A stretch of DNA of 64,000 nucleotides from Saturnia japonica (Eukaryota; Arthropoda; Insecta; Lepidoptera; Saturniidae). The stretch covers positions 7,874,001 to 7,938,000 of the forward strand of contig CM065323.1 of NCBI GenBank assembly GCA_033032175.1, read 5' to 3'. Made by a program: the position numbers and the translations under genes. The notes beneath the pieces are model-generated. The model searched no databases. It saw nothing but the letters and a program-made list of their open reading frames with translations, and was not told the origin of the DNA. Numbering within the stretch: position 1 is the first letter of the stretch; each line of letters opens with the position of its first letter. Positions 56,741 through 64,000 of this stretch are shown one piece after another.

Positions 56741-57012
56741 TTTCCACATAATAAAATAAAATATAAACTTAGTGGTTCTAGATTATATATAATATAATTT
56801 TAAAAAAAAACTTTTCTAGAACAGCTTTCCAAATTTAAAAAAAAGAGAGAAATCTCCAATTTGTTTCAGGTTTAACATACAACTGTTTTACAGGTCAAAG
56901 TACTACCATAAGTTTATTTAACTGAGAGTGCGATTACGATTGGCAAAATAGGTTTACCTTCGTAAAAGATCACGTGACAAAACTTGTCCAATAAAGTAAC
57001 CGGCAGACAGAC

Positions 57013-57070
57013 TGACGACGCGACGCGACGCGACGGTGCCACGCGGCCACGGTGCCGCGGTGCCGAGGTA
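57013..57070. repeat. GC-rich patch with short tandem motifs
   Basis: 'gacgacgcgacgcgacgcga' is a run of cgacg-like units, followed by 'cggtgcc' repeated three times (57034-57064). It stands out sharply from the AT-rich flanks. It resembles the GC-rich interior of the MITE at 22243-22467, but no inverted ends were found. Confidence 0.45.
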
Positions 57071-57184
57071 TGGAGGGCTCGCCTAACGACATCATAAATA
57101 ATGAATTACTTCAGAGAACTCAGCTGTACAGTGAACAATATCTATTTATACTGTGACATTATAAAGCTGGAGATATTGATTGTT

Positions 57185-57310
57185 TGTTTGAACGCGCTAA
57201 TCTCTAGAACTACAAGTCTGACTTAAAAAATAATTTTGCAATTTTATAGCCTATTTATTAAGGAAGGTTATAGGCTATATAAGTTTATGCTACGACTTTA
57301 AGGAGCGGAG
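57185..57310 (+). repeat. Repeat family E copy
   Basis: 'gcgctaatctctagaactac', 'attttatagcctatttatta' and 'ggctatataagtttatgcta' match 55690-55795. Confidence 0.55.
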
Positions 57311-57311
57311 C

Positions 57312-57430
57312 AGTAACCATGAATGTCAAGCAATCTGGTAAACTGTAAGCAAGTACGAAAAGTGAGAAAAATTAGTCTACACGGGTACTTCGGGCGCATG
57401 GCAGGTGGCGCAGTGAAGAGTTGTTCGAAT
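57312..57430 (+). repeat. Repeat family F copy
   Basis: 'tgtcaagcaatctggtaaac' and 'tgtaagcaagtacgaaaagt' match 36198-36240. It is placed directly after family E. Confidence 0.5.
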
Positions 57431-57544
57431 AAAATTACCACGGGTAAAACCGAGCGGCACATCAAGTATAAAATAAAATATGAAATGACTTATTTACTTA
57501 CGATATTAGTTATTTATTTTATTAGTAAAGTTAATAAATAGATC

Positions 57545-58175
57545 TAATCGATATGGCTTTATTACAAAATTGAATTTTATATATTCAAAAATATTATAGG
57601 TTTATTTTATTTATGTTTGTGTGATGATTTCATGAGTCAATTTCAGATTATTTTTAATTAGCACAACATTACAAATAGAAATTACACTGAATCGAATATC
57701 TTTGTCAACAAAACCGCTCATGGCGTCTACTTAGAACTGATTTGGCGTTTTGCCAGGCAAATGTTGACTCGGTTGAAAGACCTAATGAACCCGCCAACCT
57801 GTCCGTCTGTTACACTCTATCGCACGGGAAGGTAAACATCTCCATTTAGAGTTCTGTAAATAGTTTAGTAACCTCTTGTATTAGTTTGGTTTTTCGTAAA
57901 CCAGAAGAAATTGATGTAACTTAACCTAAAAACTAAAAATAGTTTAGTTCAGTACGGCAATAATGAATAATAGTACACGCAAAGAAACAATTTCATTCAA
58001 TATATAATAAGCAAACACGTCTATTATTTCAATCGTGATTTGTTAAACTGATTTTCTGTGTAATAATGCTAATAAAAACAAAAAAGATGGCTGACGTGTA
58101 TAATTAAATCACAGTAGAGCAAGATTTTAATTATTGTAAAAATATGTGTTTTATTTGATTTTAACATAGGTGAAC
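57545..58175. other. AT-rich intergenic DNA, nothing recognised
   Basis: No coding-like ORF or shared repeat was seen. Confidence 0.35.
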
Positions 58176-58183
58176 AACTGGGT

Positions 58184-58741
58184 CTTAGGCCCTGTGTCCG
58201 CCTAAGTACATGCAGGACACGTCATCTGACAAGTGATCTGGCGCGTAACTTGTCACTAGCGTCAAGATTCAAAGAAATTATATGGAGTAGCGCCCATTCG
58301 CGTGGACGAAGATGTCACTCAAAGTATTGTACTACTAGTGACGCAGTAAAGTGACGTGTGACACGAAACTTGTTGTAACAAATCAGTTTAAAGTCAAAAT
58401 GAAAGATGATCTACAATTTTTCGTGTATAATAAAATAAGTTTATTTTCTCATTGTTTAAAGTCATAAATCAATCAGGATATCTATTTAATTCCTTCATAA
58501 CGACGTATGTGCCATCAGTTTTATTTTCAACACGGGATAGGCTGTCCTGTTCTGAATATTTGAAATTTGTAAATAAGCAAGAGCATCTTGATCTTCATCA
58601 GACGAAGACATGTCTTTGTAGTATGATATGTATCTGGCACGTCACTCTTGGTGGTCCATCGAATGGCGTGCCAAAATCATACTACATACTAATTTGAAAT
58701 CACGTTTCTGTCACGTTGCTTAGGTGGACACAGGGTCTAAG
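58184..58741. mobile_element. Non-autonomous DNA transposon with 23-bp inverted ends
   Basis: The left end (58184-58206, cttaggccctgtgtccgcct then aag) and the reverse complement of 58719-58741 differ at only 2 of 23 positions. The 558-bp interior has an 81-codon ORF (58452-58697) with no transposase motif, plus shorter internal palindromes. No clean target-site duplication could be set, so the superfamily is open; the TTA and TAA at the ends recall PIF/Harbinger. Confidence 0.65.
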
Positions 58742-58784
58742 GCAACTAAAAAGGTGAGTATTATCAATTGGCCCAAGCAGTAGG

Positions 58785-59165
58785 TACTTCACACCAAGGC
58801 AACGACTTGTGCTGTAGAAAGTACAAGTACAACCTCACCTGGAGTACGGCATACACATATGGGTCGGTGCTCCTGCCTACCAGCGTTCTCCTCTTGACTC
58901 CGTGCAAAGGCGTGATATTCCTATTGTCGACGATCCCTAACAAACATGCGGTCTAGAAACCTTACAACTTCGCAGAGATTGCGGGCCTCTTTGTGTCTTC
59001 TAACGGTTCTGAAGGTACTTTTCGATATGGTGCTCTCACCACCGTTCCTAGCTCGCACCTTCCGTCGTTGGTTGGCTGCTCATCCTCAAACTGTAAATCG
59101 CTAGGGTTGTGGAATAGGTTATCCAGCACGGTTCTCCCCCAGGGCTATGACTCTAGTCACCGTCA
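58785..59165 (+). pseudogene. Non-LTR reverse transcriptase C-terminal remnant
   Basis: Broken plus-strand frames carry pieces of the conserved C-terminal region of arthropod non-LTR reverse transcriptases: TYGSVLLPTSVLLLTPCK in place of the usual segment before the RRA.RI block, IVDDP near 58922, GLFVSSN, and finally LWNRLSSTVLPQGYD, which matches the LWN.LP..VFP signature. Catalytic motifs are upstream and absent. The stretch is unusually GC-balanced compared with its flanks. It is 5'-truncated, with several stops, and not functional. It is a different lineage from the Jockey element that follows. Confidence 0.65.
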
Positions 59166-59187
59166 AAATAGTGAAAGTCGAGATGGG

Positions 59188-59338
59188 ATGGTAGCCGTTG
59201 AGATCGTGGTAGTACAGATAGTGACTCTCCAGACCGTTACAGTTAAGATGGTGACCGTTGAGTTGGTGACAGTTAAGATGTTAATCATCGATATGCTTAC
59301 AGTCGAGATGGTGATGATGGTCGAGCCCGTCAAAATGG
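59188..59338. repeat. Degenerate 15-bp minisatellite
   Basis: About nine units related to atggtgaccgttgag or atggtgacagttaag follow each other with substitutions and almost no indels. The frame is therefore kept and reads as a pentapeptide repeat (MVTVE, LVTVK, MLTVE). It sits at the end of the RT remnant. The 151-codon ORF across it is not accepted as a gene. Confidence 0.75.
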
Positions 59339-59344
59339 ACAATA

Positions 59345-59660
59345 TGTATACAGAAATAATAATATATGTATGTAGAAATGTTTTTCGGGGAAGCACCAAC
59401 TTCAACTTCGTTCCACTTATGTTTGTATCAATACCATCGCGCCATTGAAGTACAAACGCATAAAATCTACTAATACGCGCTCTTTTTAAATCGATAACCA
59501 TGGTAGTAAACTACGTATCGACGCATCCCTAGTTTTTAGGTTATGTTAGATTTTTATAAAATACATACAACAATATTAAAAAGAAGAAAGTATTAAAAAA
59601 TGACTACTCGGGTGCTTTGGCGATGTTTGTCGTATAAAATGAACACGGGTAAAACAGTGG
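59345..59660. other. Flanking DNA upstream of the second Jockey copy
   Basis: AT-rich, with no recognised feature except that it supplies the ATG at 59600 fused to ORF1. Confidence 0.4.
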
Positions 59661-60757
59661 GGCACCGGGACAAGGCAGCCTGGATGGGAGTCTGCAATGA
59701 GATGCGCAGACTCAAACTCGACTACCACAAGGCTAGAAACATAGTCAACGGGATTTCTATTTCGGTGAGTTCTTCGGAAACTCACCGTAAACTAACCACC
59801 CTCCTCCGGCAGAAAGGTCTGCAATTTTATACGTATTCGCTCGCGGAGGAGCGCGTCCTCCGAGTGGTCATCCGCCGCATTCCGGTGGAGCTCGACCCGT
59901 CGGAGGTGTGCTCCTCGCTCAAGGAGCAAAGTTATCCCATCCGGGAAGTACACCGGATGTACAGTAAAGATAAGCGGCCACTACAAATGGTAGTGACCAT
60001 ATTGGACCTTTCCCCCGAGGGAAAGGCCATCTTCCAGCTAGAGACGGTGTGCGGGCTCTCCGGGATTACCGTGGAGCCCCCACACAAAAACCACCAGCCT
60101 GCGCAGTGCCACAACTGCCAGCTGTACGGGCACGCTGCCCGTAACTGTCATTCTCGTCCGCGGTGCGTAAAGTGCCGAGAGGACCACCCCACACGGGAGT
60201 GCACGCGCGAGCGTGACTCCGTCGTCCCCCCGAGCTGCGTGTTATGCGGGGAGGAGGGGCATCCCGCGAATTATCGCGGTTGCCCCAAGGCCCCGCGTAC
60301 CACGCGGCCACGTACACAGAGGCAGGCGGTCCCCCGGGCGGCGCCCCCCGCCTCAGCCATCAAAGCGCAACCCCTGCTGGCGTCAGGGGAATTTCCCGCG
60401 CTGCCGGTCCCGCGCCAGCTCCCGGCCGCCGCCGGCCCCTCCGCACCCCGCGTGGTGCAACCGCAACCCGTGCGTTCATCGCAGAACGCATGGGGCCCCC
60501 GCCGCCCCAATCCACAGCCCCTTATGGCTATGGATATTCCCGCGCCCCGCGCTCCTGCGCCCCGCGCGCCCGCTAACACTGTCGTCAATAGTAACGACCT
60601 AATGATACTGCTCACCCGCGAGCACGATATCCGCGAGCTCATCGAATACAACGACCATTTGGAGCGCTTCGGTCTCATCAAGACCGCTTGCGCGTTCCCC
60701 CGCCTCGTAGAGACACTACAACGTCTCGATCGCGAGGCGAGTAGTAATAAAAATTAG
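59600..60757 (+). CDS. ORF1, 5'-truncated, fused to a flanking start codon (copy 2)
   Basis: 385 residues. The first 22 (MTTRVLWRCLSYKMNTGKTV then GH) come from flanking DNA. From R23 (RDKAAWMGV) the sequence follows copy 1 ORF1 with few changes, keeping the pre-knuckle domain, all three zinc knuckles (CHNCQLYGHAARNC, CVKCREDHPTREC and the CVLCGEEGHPANYRGC unit) and the C-terminal charged domain. The Pro/Ala-rich N-terminal region of copy 1 is lost. ORF1 ends at a TAG, with ORF2 starting 9 nt later, which is probably the family's normal arrangement. Whether the flanking ATG is used is unknown. If it is, the chimeric protein could still bind nucleic acid. Confidence 0.75.
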   Translation: MTTRVLWRCLSYKMNTGKTVGHRDKAAWMGVCNEMRRLKLDYHKARNIVNGISISVSSSETHRKLTTLLRQKGLQFYTYSLAEERVLRVVIRRIPVELDPSEVCSSLKEQSYPIREVHRMYSKDKRPLQMVVTILDLSPEGKAIFQLETVCGLSGITVEPPHKNHQPAQCHNCQLYGHAARNCHSRPRCVKCREDHPTRECTRERDSVVPPSCVLCGEEGHPANYRGCPKAPRTTRPRTQRQAVPRAAPPASAIKAQPLLASGEFPALPVPRQLPAAAGPSAPRVVQPQPVRSSQNAWGPRRPNPQPLMAMDIPAPRAPAPRAPANTVVNSNDLMILLTREHDIRELIEYNDHLERFGLIKTACAFPRLVETLQRLDREASSNKN

Positions 60758-60766
60758 GGCCTTTCA

Positions 60767-63661
60767 ATGGCTAAGTTTAAACCGAAAGCGTTAAATCTTT
60801 CATTTTTTAACGCGCGAAGCCTACTTCCGCAGCGTGATCTCGTCGCGACCTTTCTTAAAGATCACCAAGTAGATGTTCTTTTAGTGCAGGAGACGCTCTT
60901 AAAGCGTGCTAAACGTGATCCAAAAATCGCGAACTACAATATTGTAAGAAATGACCGGGCCGGCCGCGGGGGCGGCACTCTCATTTATTACAAACGATCG
61001 TTATATTGTACGCCGGTAGATCCTCCGATACTTACCAATATGGAAGTATCCGTGTGTAGACTAGGAATGACCGACCACCCGTCCATAACGTTAGTCTCAG
61101 TTTATCTCTCGCCGAGGAAAGAGCCTCTCAGGTCTGACCTAGAAAAGCTACTTTCGCTCGGTGAATCGGTCATTATAGCGGGTGACCTCAATTGTGGACA
61201 CACTTCGTTTGGCAATTGGAGAGACTCCAGTAATGGGGTTAAACTCGAAGAGCTAACGAACGTGCTAAACTTTGATGTCATAGCGCCACCCACTCCCACC
61301 CACTTTCAAGACAACTGTATGCCGACAGTGCTTGATGTAGCTCTCATTAAAGGTATCGCGCTTCGGTTACGACTCATTCGGGTCGTACACGAGCTCGACT
61401 CCGACCACCGTCCGGTCATCATGCAGCTAGGTCAACCAGACGACTCTAGCCCTCCTTCGGTCCAAGTGGTTGACTATGCCAAGCTAAAACATTATCTTGC
61501 GGACAGGCCGTCCTCGTCCAGCTTAGATAGGATCCCGGACGTATTGGGGTCCGTTGCGGACGTAGATCTCGCGATCGATTCCCTGGTCGACCACCTGCAG
61601 GCCGGCATCGGAGAGGCCTCGAGAGAGGTCGAAGAGGCGAGCGATCGCCGCTTCGTACTCCCTGCCGACGTGCGGGCGTTGTTGACGGAAAAGAACGCGG
61701 CGACTCGTGCGCACGACCACTATCCGACCGAGGAAAACCGCGCACGTTTACGCGCACTTCAAAGATCGGTTAGAGCCCGTATATTAGAACTCAGAAGTCA
61801 CAGATGGGACGCCCTCGTCGAAGGGCTAAGGCCGTCGCATCTGGCTTACTGGAAATTAGCTCACAGCCTCAAAATAGAGGCTTCTTATCTTATGCCCCCC
61901 CTCGAGAGGGGTCCCGGTATACCGCTCGCCTTCGATAGCAGCGACAAGGCGGAGTGCCTCGCCACTTGTTTGGAGAGCCAGTGCTCTCCGAACAGTGTCG
62001 ATGCAAATACCGACCGGGTCGAGGGTATCGATGGATGCGTGCGGGAGCTGGATAAGCTCCCCGCGACAGCATCCCTGTCCCCAGTCACGTCTGAGGAGGT
62101 TCTTTCCATTATAAAAAGCCTTAAGCTTAGAAAAGCACCAGGTCCCGACGGGATCAGGAATGAAGTACTTAGACTTCTTCCCGATCGCCTCAAAGCTCTT
62201 TTGGTCTGCATCTTCAATGTAGCCATAGCCCACTGCCATTTTCCAGCCGCCTGGAAAAAGGCCATAGTCATAGGTATCCGTAAGCCCGGCAAGAGCGCGT
62301 CGCTTCCCGACAGCTATCGCCCGATCAGTCTCCTAAATACTTTAGGGAAAATGTACGAGCGGATCCTTCTGAGCCGTCTCAAGTCAGTAATAGAGGAGAA
62401 AGACCTCTATCCGCCTGAGCAATTCGGTTTCCGTGCTAGATATTCTTGCACTCATCAAGTGCACCGCCTCACGGAGCACGTTGCATTTAATTTTGCTGAA
62501 TTATATAAACCCCGCCGTACACTTGCGGTCTTTTTCGACGTTGCCAAGGCCTTCGATAAGGTCTGGCACGAGAGATTGATCTACAAGTTGTATCACTTTG
62601 AAGTCCCCGATAGGCTAATTAAAATAATTCGCGACTATCTAACAGATCGCACCTTTCGCTATAGAGTGGAAGGTGAATTGTCCACGCCCCGTCCAATACG
62701 CTCAGGCGTTCCCCAAGGTTCGATCCTGGCTCCTAGCCTATTTAACCTGTACGTCAGTGACCTACCTCTACTCCCGGAGGTCGAGGTAGGGCTATACGCT
62801 GACGATACAGTCTTATATGCCTCAGATAGGAATAGATCCCACCTCAGACACAAAGTCCAACGCTCCGTGACCACTCTCGGGAAGTGGTTTAACGAGTGGC
62901 GTATAGCCGTTAATCCCTCGAAGAGCGCCGCGATGCTCTTCGATGCGGATTCGTCACAGATACCGTGGAAGCTTAAACCTGTTAAGCTCTACGATAATCC
63001 GATTCCGTATGTAAGAGAGACCAAATATCTAGGGGTAACCCTAGATAGTAGGCTCTCTTTTAGACCCCACATCCGTAAGGTTAGGAACAGGGCCGCGTGG
63101 GTCCTGGGCCGGTTGCATCCTCTGTTGTGTTCGGTGAGTAAAATGTCCACGCGACATAAGCTCACGCTCTACAAGACGTGTATTCGACCAATTTTGACAT
63201 ACAGTTGCGCCGTGTTCGCACATATGTCCGAGTCGAGTTTCAAACGGTTACAATCGATACAGAATAGGTTCCTCTATCGTCTCACCGGGGCCCCGTGGTA
63301 TGTTCGAAGCGTAGATCTCCATAGAGATATGGAGCTTCCTTCGATACATGCCTACGTTAAACAGCTCTCCCGTTCGTATTTCGACACCGCGTCGAACCAC
63401 GCGAATCCGTTAATAAAAACAGCCGCCACTTATGTTCCGGCACCCACGGACATCCGGTGCAAACGCCGGCCGCGCAATATTTTTATTGATCCCGACGATC
63501 ACATCGAAAATTCGAATAAATATTACACATCCGTCTCTCCAAACAGAGCGTGCCAGCGCCCACGCCCGCGTAACCACCGTTCTCTCCGCAGAGGGCGGGC
63601 GGTCAATTTCGCTCCAGCACACCCGTCACGTCCACCCTCTCTAGCGGTAACCCAAGCCTAG
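60767..63661 (+). CDS. ORF2, endonuclease-reverse transcriptase (copy 2)
   Basis: 964 residues, same length as copy 1, with 9 differences by eye: N18S and Y20L near the endonuclease N15, A-A-D-S to A-T-A-S in the linker, I to K in the DRLKALL segment, N to S in ILLSRL, G to R in VWHERL, R to L in LPLLPE and K to R in SPNRAC. All catalytic residues stay: N15, E42, D140, N142, SDH 212-214, D591 and YADD 677-680. Of the two, the FNARSL reading here looks more like other family members than FNARNL in copy 1. Both appear able to encode an active enzyme. ORF2 begins 9 nt after the ORF1 stop. Confidence 0.93.
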   Translation: MAKFKPKALNLSFFNARSLLPQRDLVATFLKDHQVDVLLVQETLLKRAKRDPKIANYNIVRNDRAGRGGGTLIYYKRSLYCTPVDPPILTNMEVSVCRLGMTDHPSITLVSVYLSPRKEPLRSDLEKLLSLGESVIIAGDLNCGHTSFGNWRDSSNGVKLEELTNVLNFDVIAPPTPTHFQDNCMPTVLDVALIKGIALRLRLIRVVHELDSDHRPVIMQLGQPDDSSPPSVQVVDYAKLKHYLADRPSSSSLDRIPDVLGSVADVDLAIDSLVDHLQAGIGEASREVEEASDRRFVLPADVRALLTEKNAATRAHDHYPTEENRARLRALQRSVRARILELRSHRWDALVEGLRPSHLAYWKLAHSLKIEASYLMPPLERGPGIPLAFDSSDKAECLATCLESQCSPNSVDANTDRVEGIDGCVRELDKLPATASLSPVTSEEVLSIIKSLKLRKAPGPDGIRNEVLRLLPDRLKALLVCIFNVAIAHCHFPAAWKKAIVIGIRKPGKSASLPDSYRPISLLNTLGKMYERILLSRLKSVIEEKDLYPPEQFGFRARYSCTHQVHRLTEHVAFNFAELYKPRRTLAVFFDVAKAFDKVWHERLIYKLYHFEVPDRLIKIIRDYLTDRTFRYRVEGELSTPRPIRSGVPQGSILAPSLFNLYVSDLPLLPEVEVGLYADDTVLYASDRNRSHLRHKVQRSVTTLGKWFNEWRIAVNPSKSAAMLFDADSSQIPWKLKPVKLYDNPIPYVRETKYLGVTLDSRLSFRPHIRKVRNRAAWVLGRLHPLLCSVSKMSTRHKLTLYKTCIRPILTYSCAVFAHMSESSFKRLQSIQNRFLYRLTGAPWYVRSVDLHRDMELPSIHAYVKQLSRSYFDTASNHANPLIKTAATYVPAPTDIRCKRRPRNIFIDPDDHIENSNKYYTSVSPNRACQRPRPRNHRSLRRGRAVNFAPAHPSRPPSLAVTQA

Positions 63662-63884
63662 GTCCGTTCCTCGGTGTGAAACCCTTGGGTCAGGCAACCG
63701 CCCGCGCGATACAAGTGACACTGTACGTGCATCACTTAGCTACCTACATACAACACTACACACGTATGAACATACACACGTGCACACCACACAGGTACAT
63801 AGGTTCTGTGAGGGACCTTTTTTTTTCTTTTTTCACGCTAGTTAGTTAGCGCTAGTTAGTGTAGAAACATTCCGATTATTGAAT

Positions 63885-63940
63885 ACACATACGCACGGTT
63901 CCTTCCTTCCTCCCAGGAGGAAGGGAACGTGCCTATGTGT
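63885..63940 (+). promoter_or_regulatory. Long stem-loop in the Jockey 3' UTR (copy 2)
   Basis: It has the same paired arms as 43415-43470 in copy 1, with the loop and bulges unchanged. Confidence 0.65.
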
Positions 63941-64000
63941 ATATTTAGTTAGCTCGAATCGTAGGTGTAGGGATTCGAATAGATCGCGACCTATTTGCGA

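Larger units (their letters stand above)
59665..64000 (+). mobile_element. Jockey-clade non-LTR retrotransposon, copy 2 (5'-truncated, cut by window end)
   Basis: Similarity to copy 1 begins at 59665 (39196 in copy 1) and continues to the last base of the window, which corresponds to 43530. About 550 bp of the 5' end of copy 1 is missing here through 5' truncation, and about 200 bp of 3' UTR lies beyond the window. Divergence is very low. The downstream duplication is out of view. Confidence 0.93.

Noticed and set aside
58993..59448. 151-codon ORF, plus strand
   Set aside because: It spans the RT remnant and the 15-bp minisatellite; its regular text is due to the repeat.

Overview
The window looks like transposon-rich intergenic DNA from a moth or butterfly (Lepidoptera). 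This is inferred from the AT-rich background, the lepidopteran-style interspersed repeats (a Bm1-like SINE tail, RTE-type retrotransposon tails, fragments opening with a 'ctgtgcccgcggcttcgctc'-like motif) and mariner, hAT and Jockey-type elements. No bacterial, viral or organellar genes, no rRNA and no CRISPR array were seen. Family names rest on motif recognition, not on a database search.

1-7,300: decayed repeats, a foldback element with arms of about 117 bp (3491-4026) and a degraded minus-strand mariner transposase (about 5600-6507). 7,390-8,020: the only convincing candidate host gene, a TATA-driven, apparently intronless 100-codon ORF (7474-7776) of unknown function, with a perfect hairpin in its 3' UTR and a poly(A) signal. 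8,100-38,500: AT-rich DNA with many short repeats: an RTE remnant (13060-13400), a hAT-like element (13930-15572) with a non-LTR fragment inside it, a 225-bp MITE with a TAA duplication (22243-22467), tRNA-derived SINEs, a hAT element with a perfect 8-bp target-site duplication (31906-32430) and mariner and LINE scraps.

38,522-44,904: a nested pair. A mariner about 1.29 kb long once the insert is removed has matching terminal repeats and flanking TA. It is split by a Jockey-clade non-LTR retrotransposon (38646-43731) with an 11-bp target-site duplication and a 35-nt poly(A). The retrotransposon carries a zinc-knuckle ORF1 and an intact 964-residue ORF2 (endonuclease plus reverse transcriptase). 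44,900-59,600: more degraded repeats, an element with 23-bp inverted ends (58184-58741), a reverse-transcriptase remnant and a 15-bp minisatellite. 59,665-64,000: a second, 5'-truncated copy of the same Jockey element, cut by the window end. Its ORF2 differs from the first copy at only 9 of 964 residues, so the family has moved recently.

Repeat families are labelled A-H for cross-reference: A = 'actagcggtg' type; B = 'tagctgtgcccg' type with a GACAGACAG stretch; C = composite ending in 'cgcatttataatatta'; D = 'cttataaaaatcgtag' type; E = 'tctctggaactac' type; F = 'gcaatctggtaa' type; G = 'cagtacaatccaaacacaac' type; H = 'ctgcgaggtcaactagtat' type. SINE-S is the tRNA-derived SINE. The two Jockey copies supply the enzymes able to move themselves. 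The SINEs and short tails depend on some LINE machinery, and the mariner and hAT remnants look dead.
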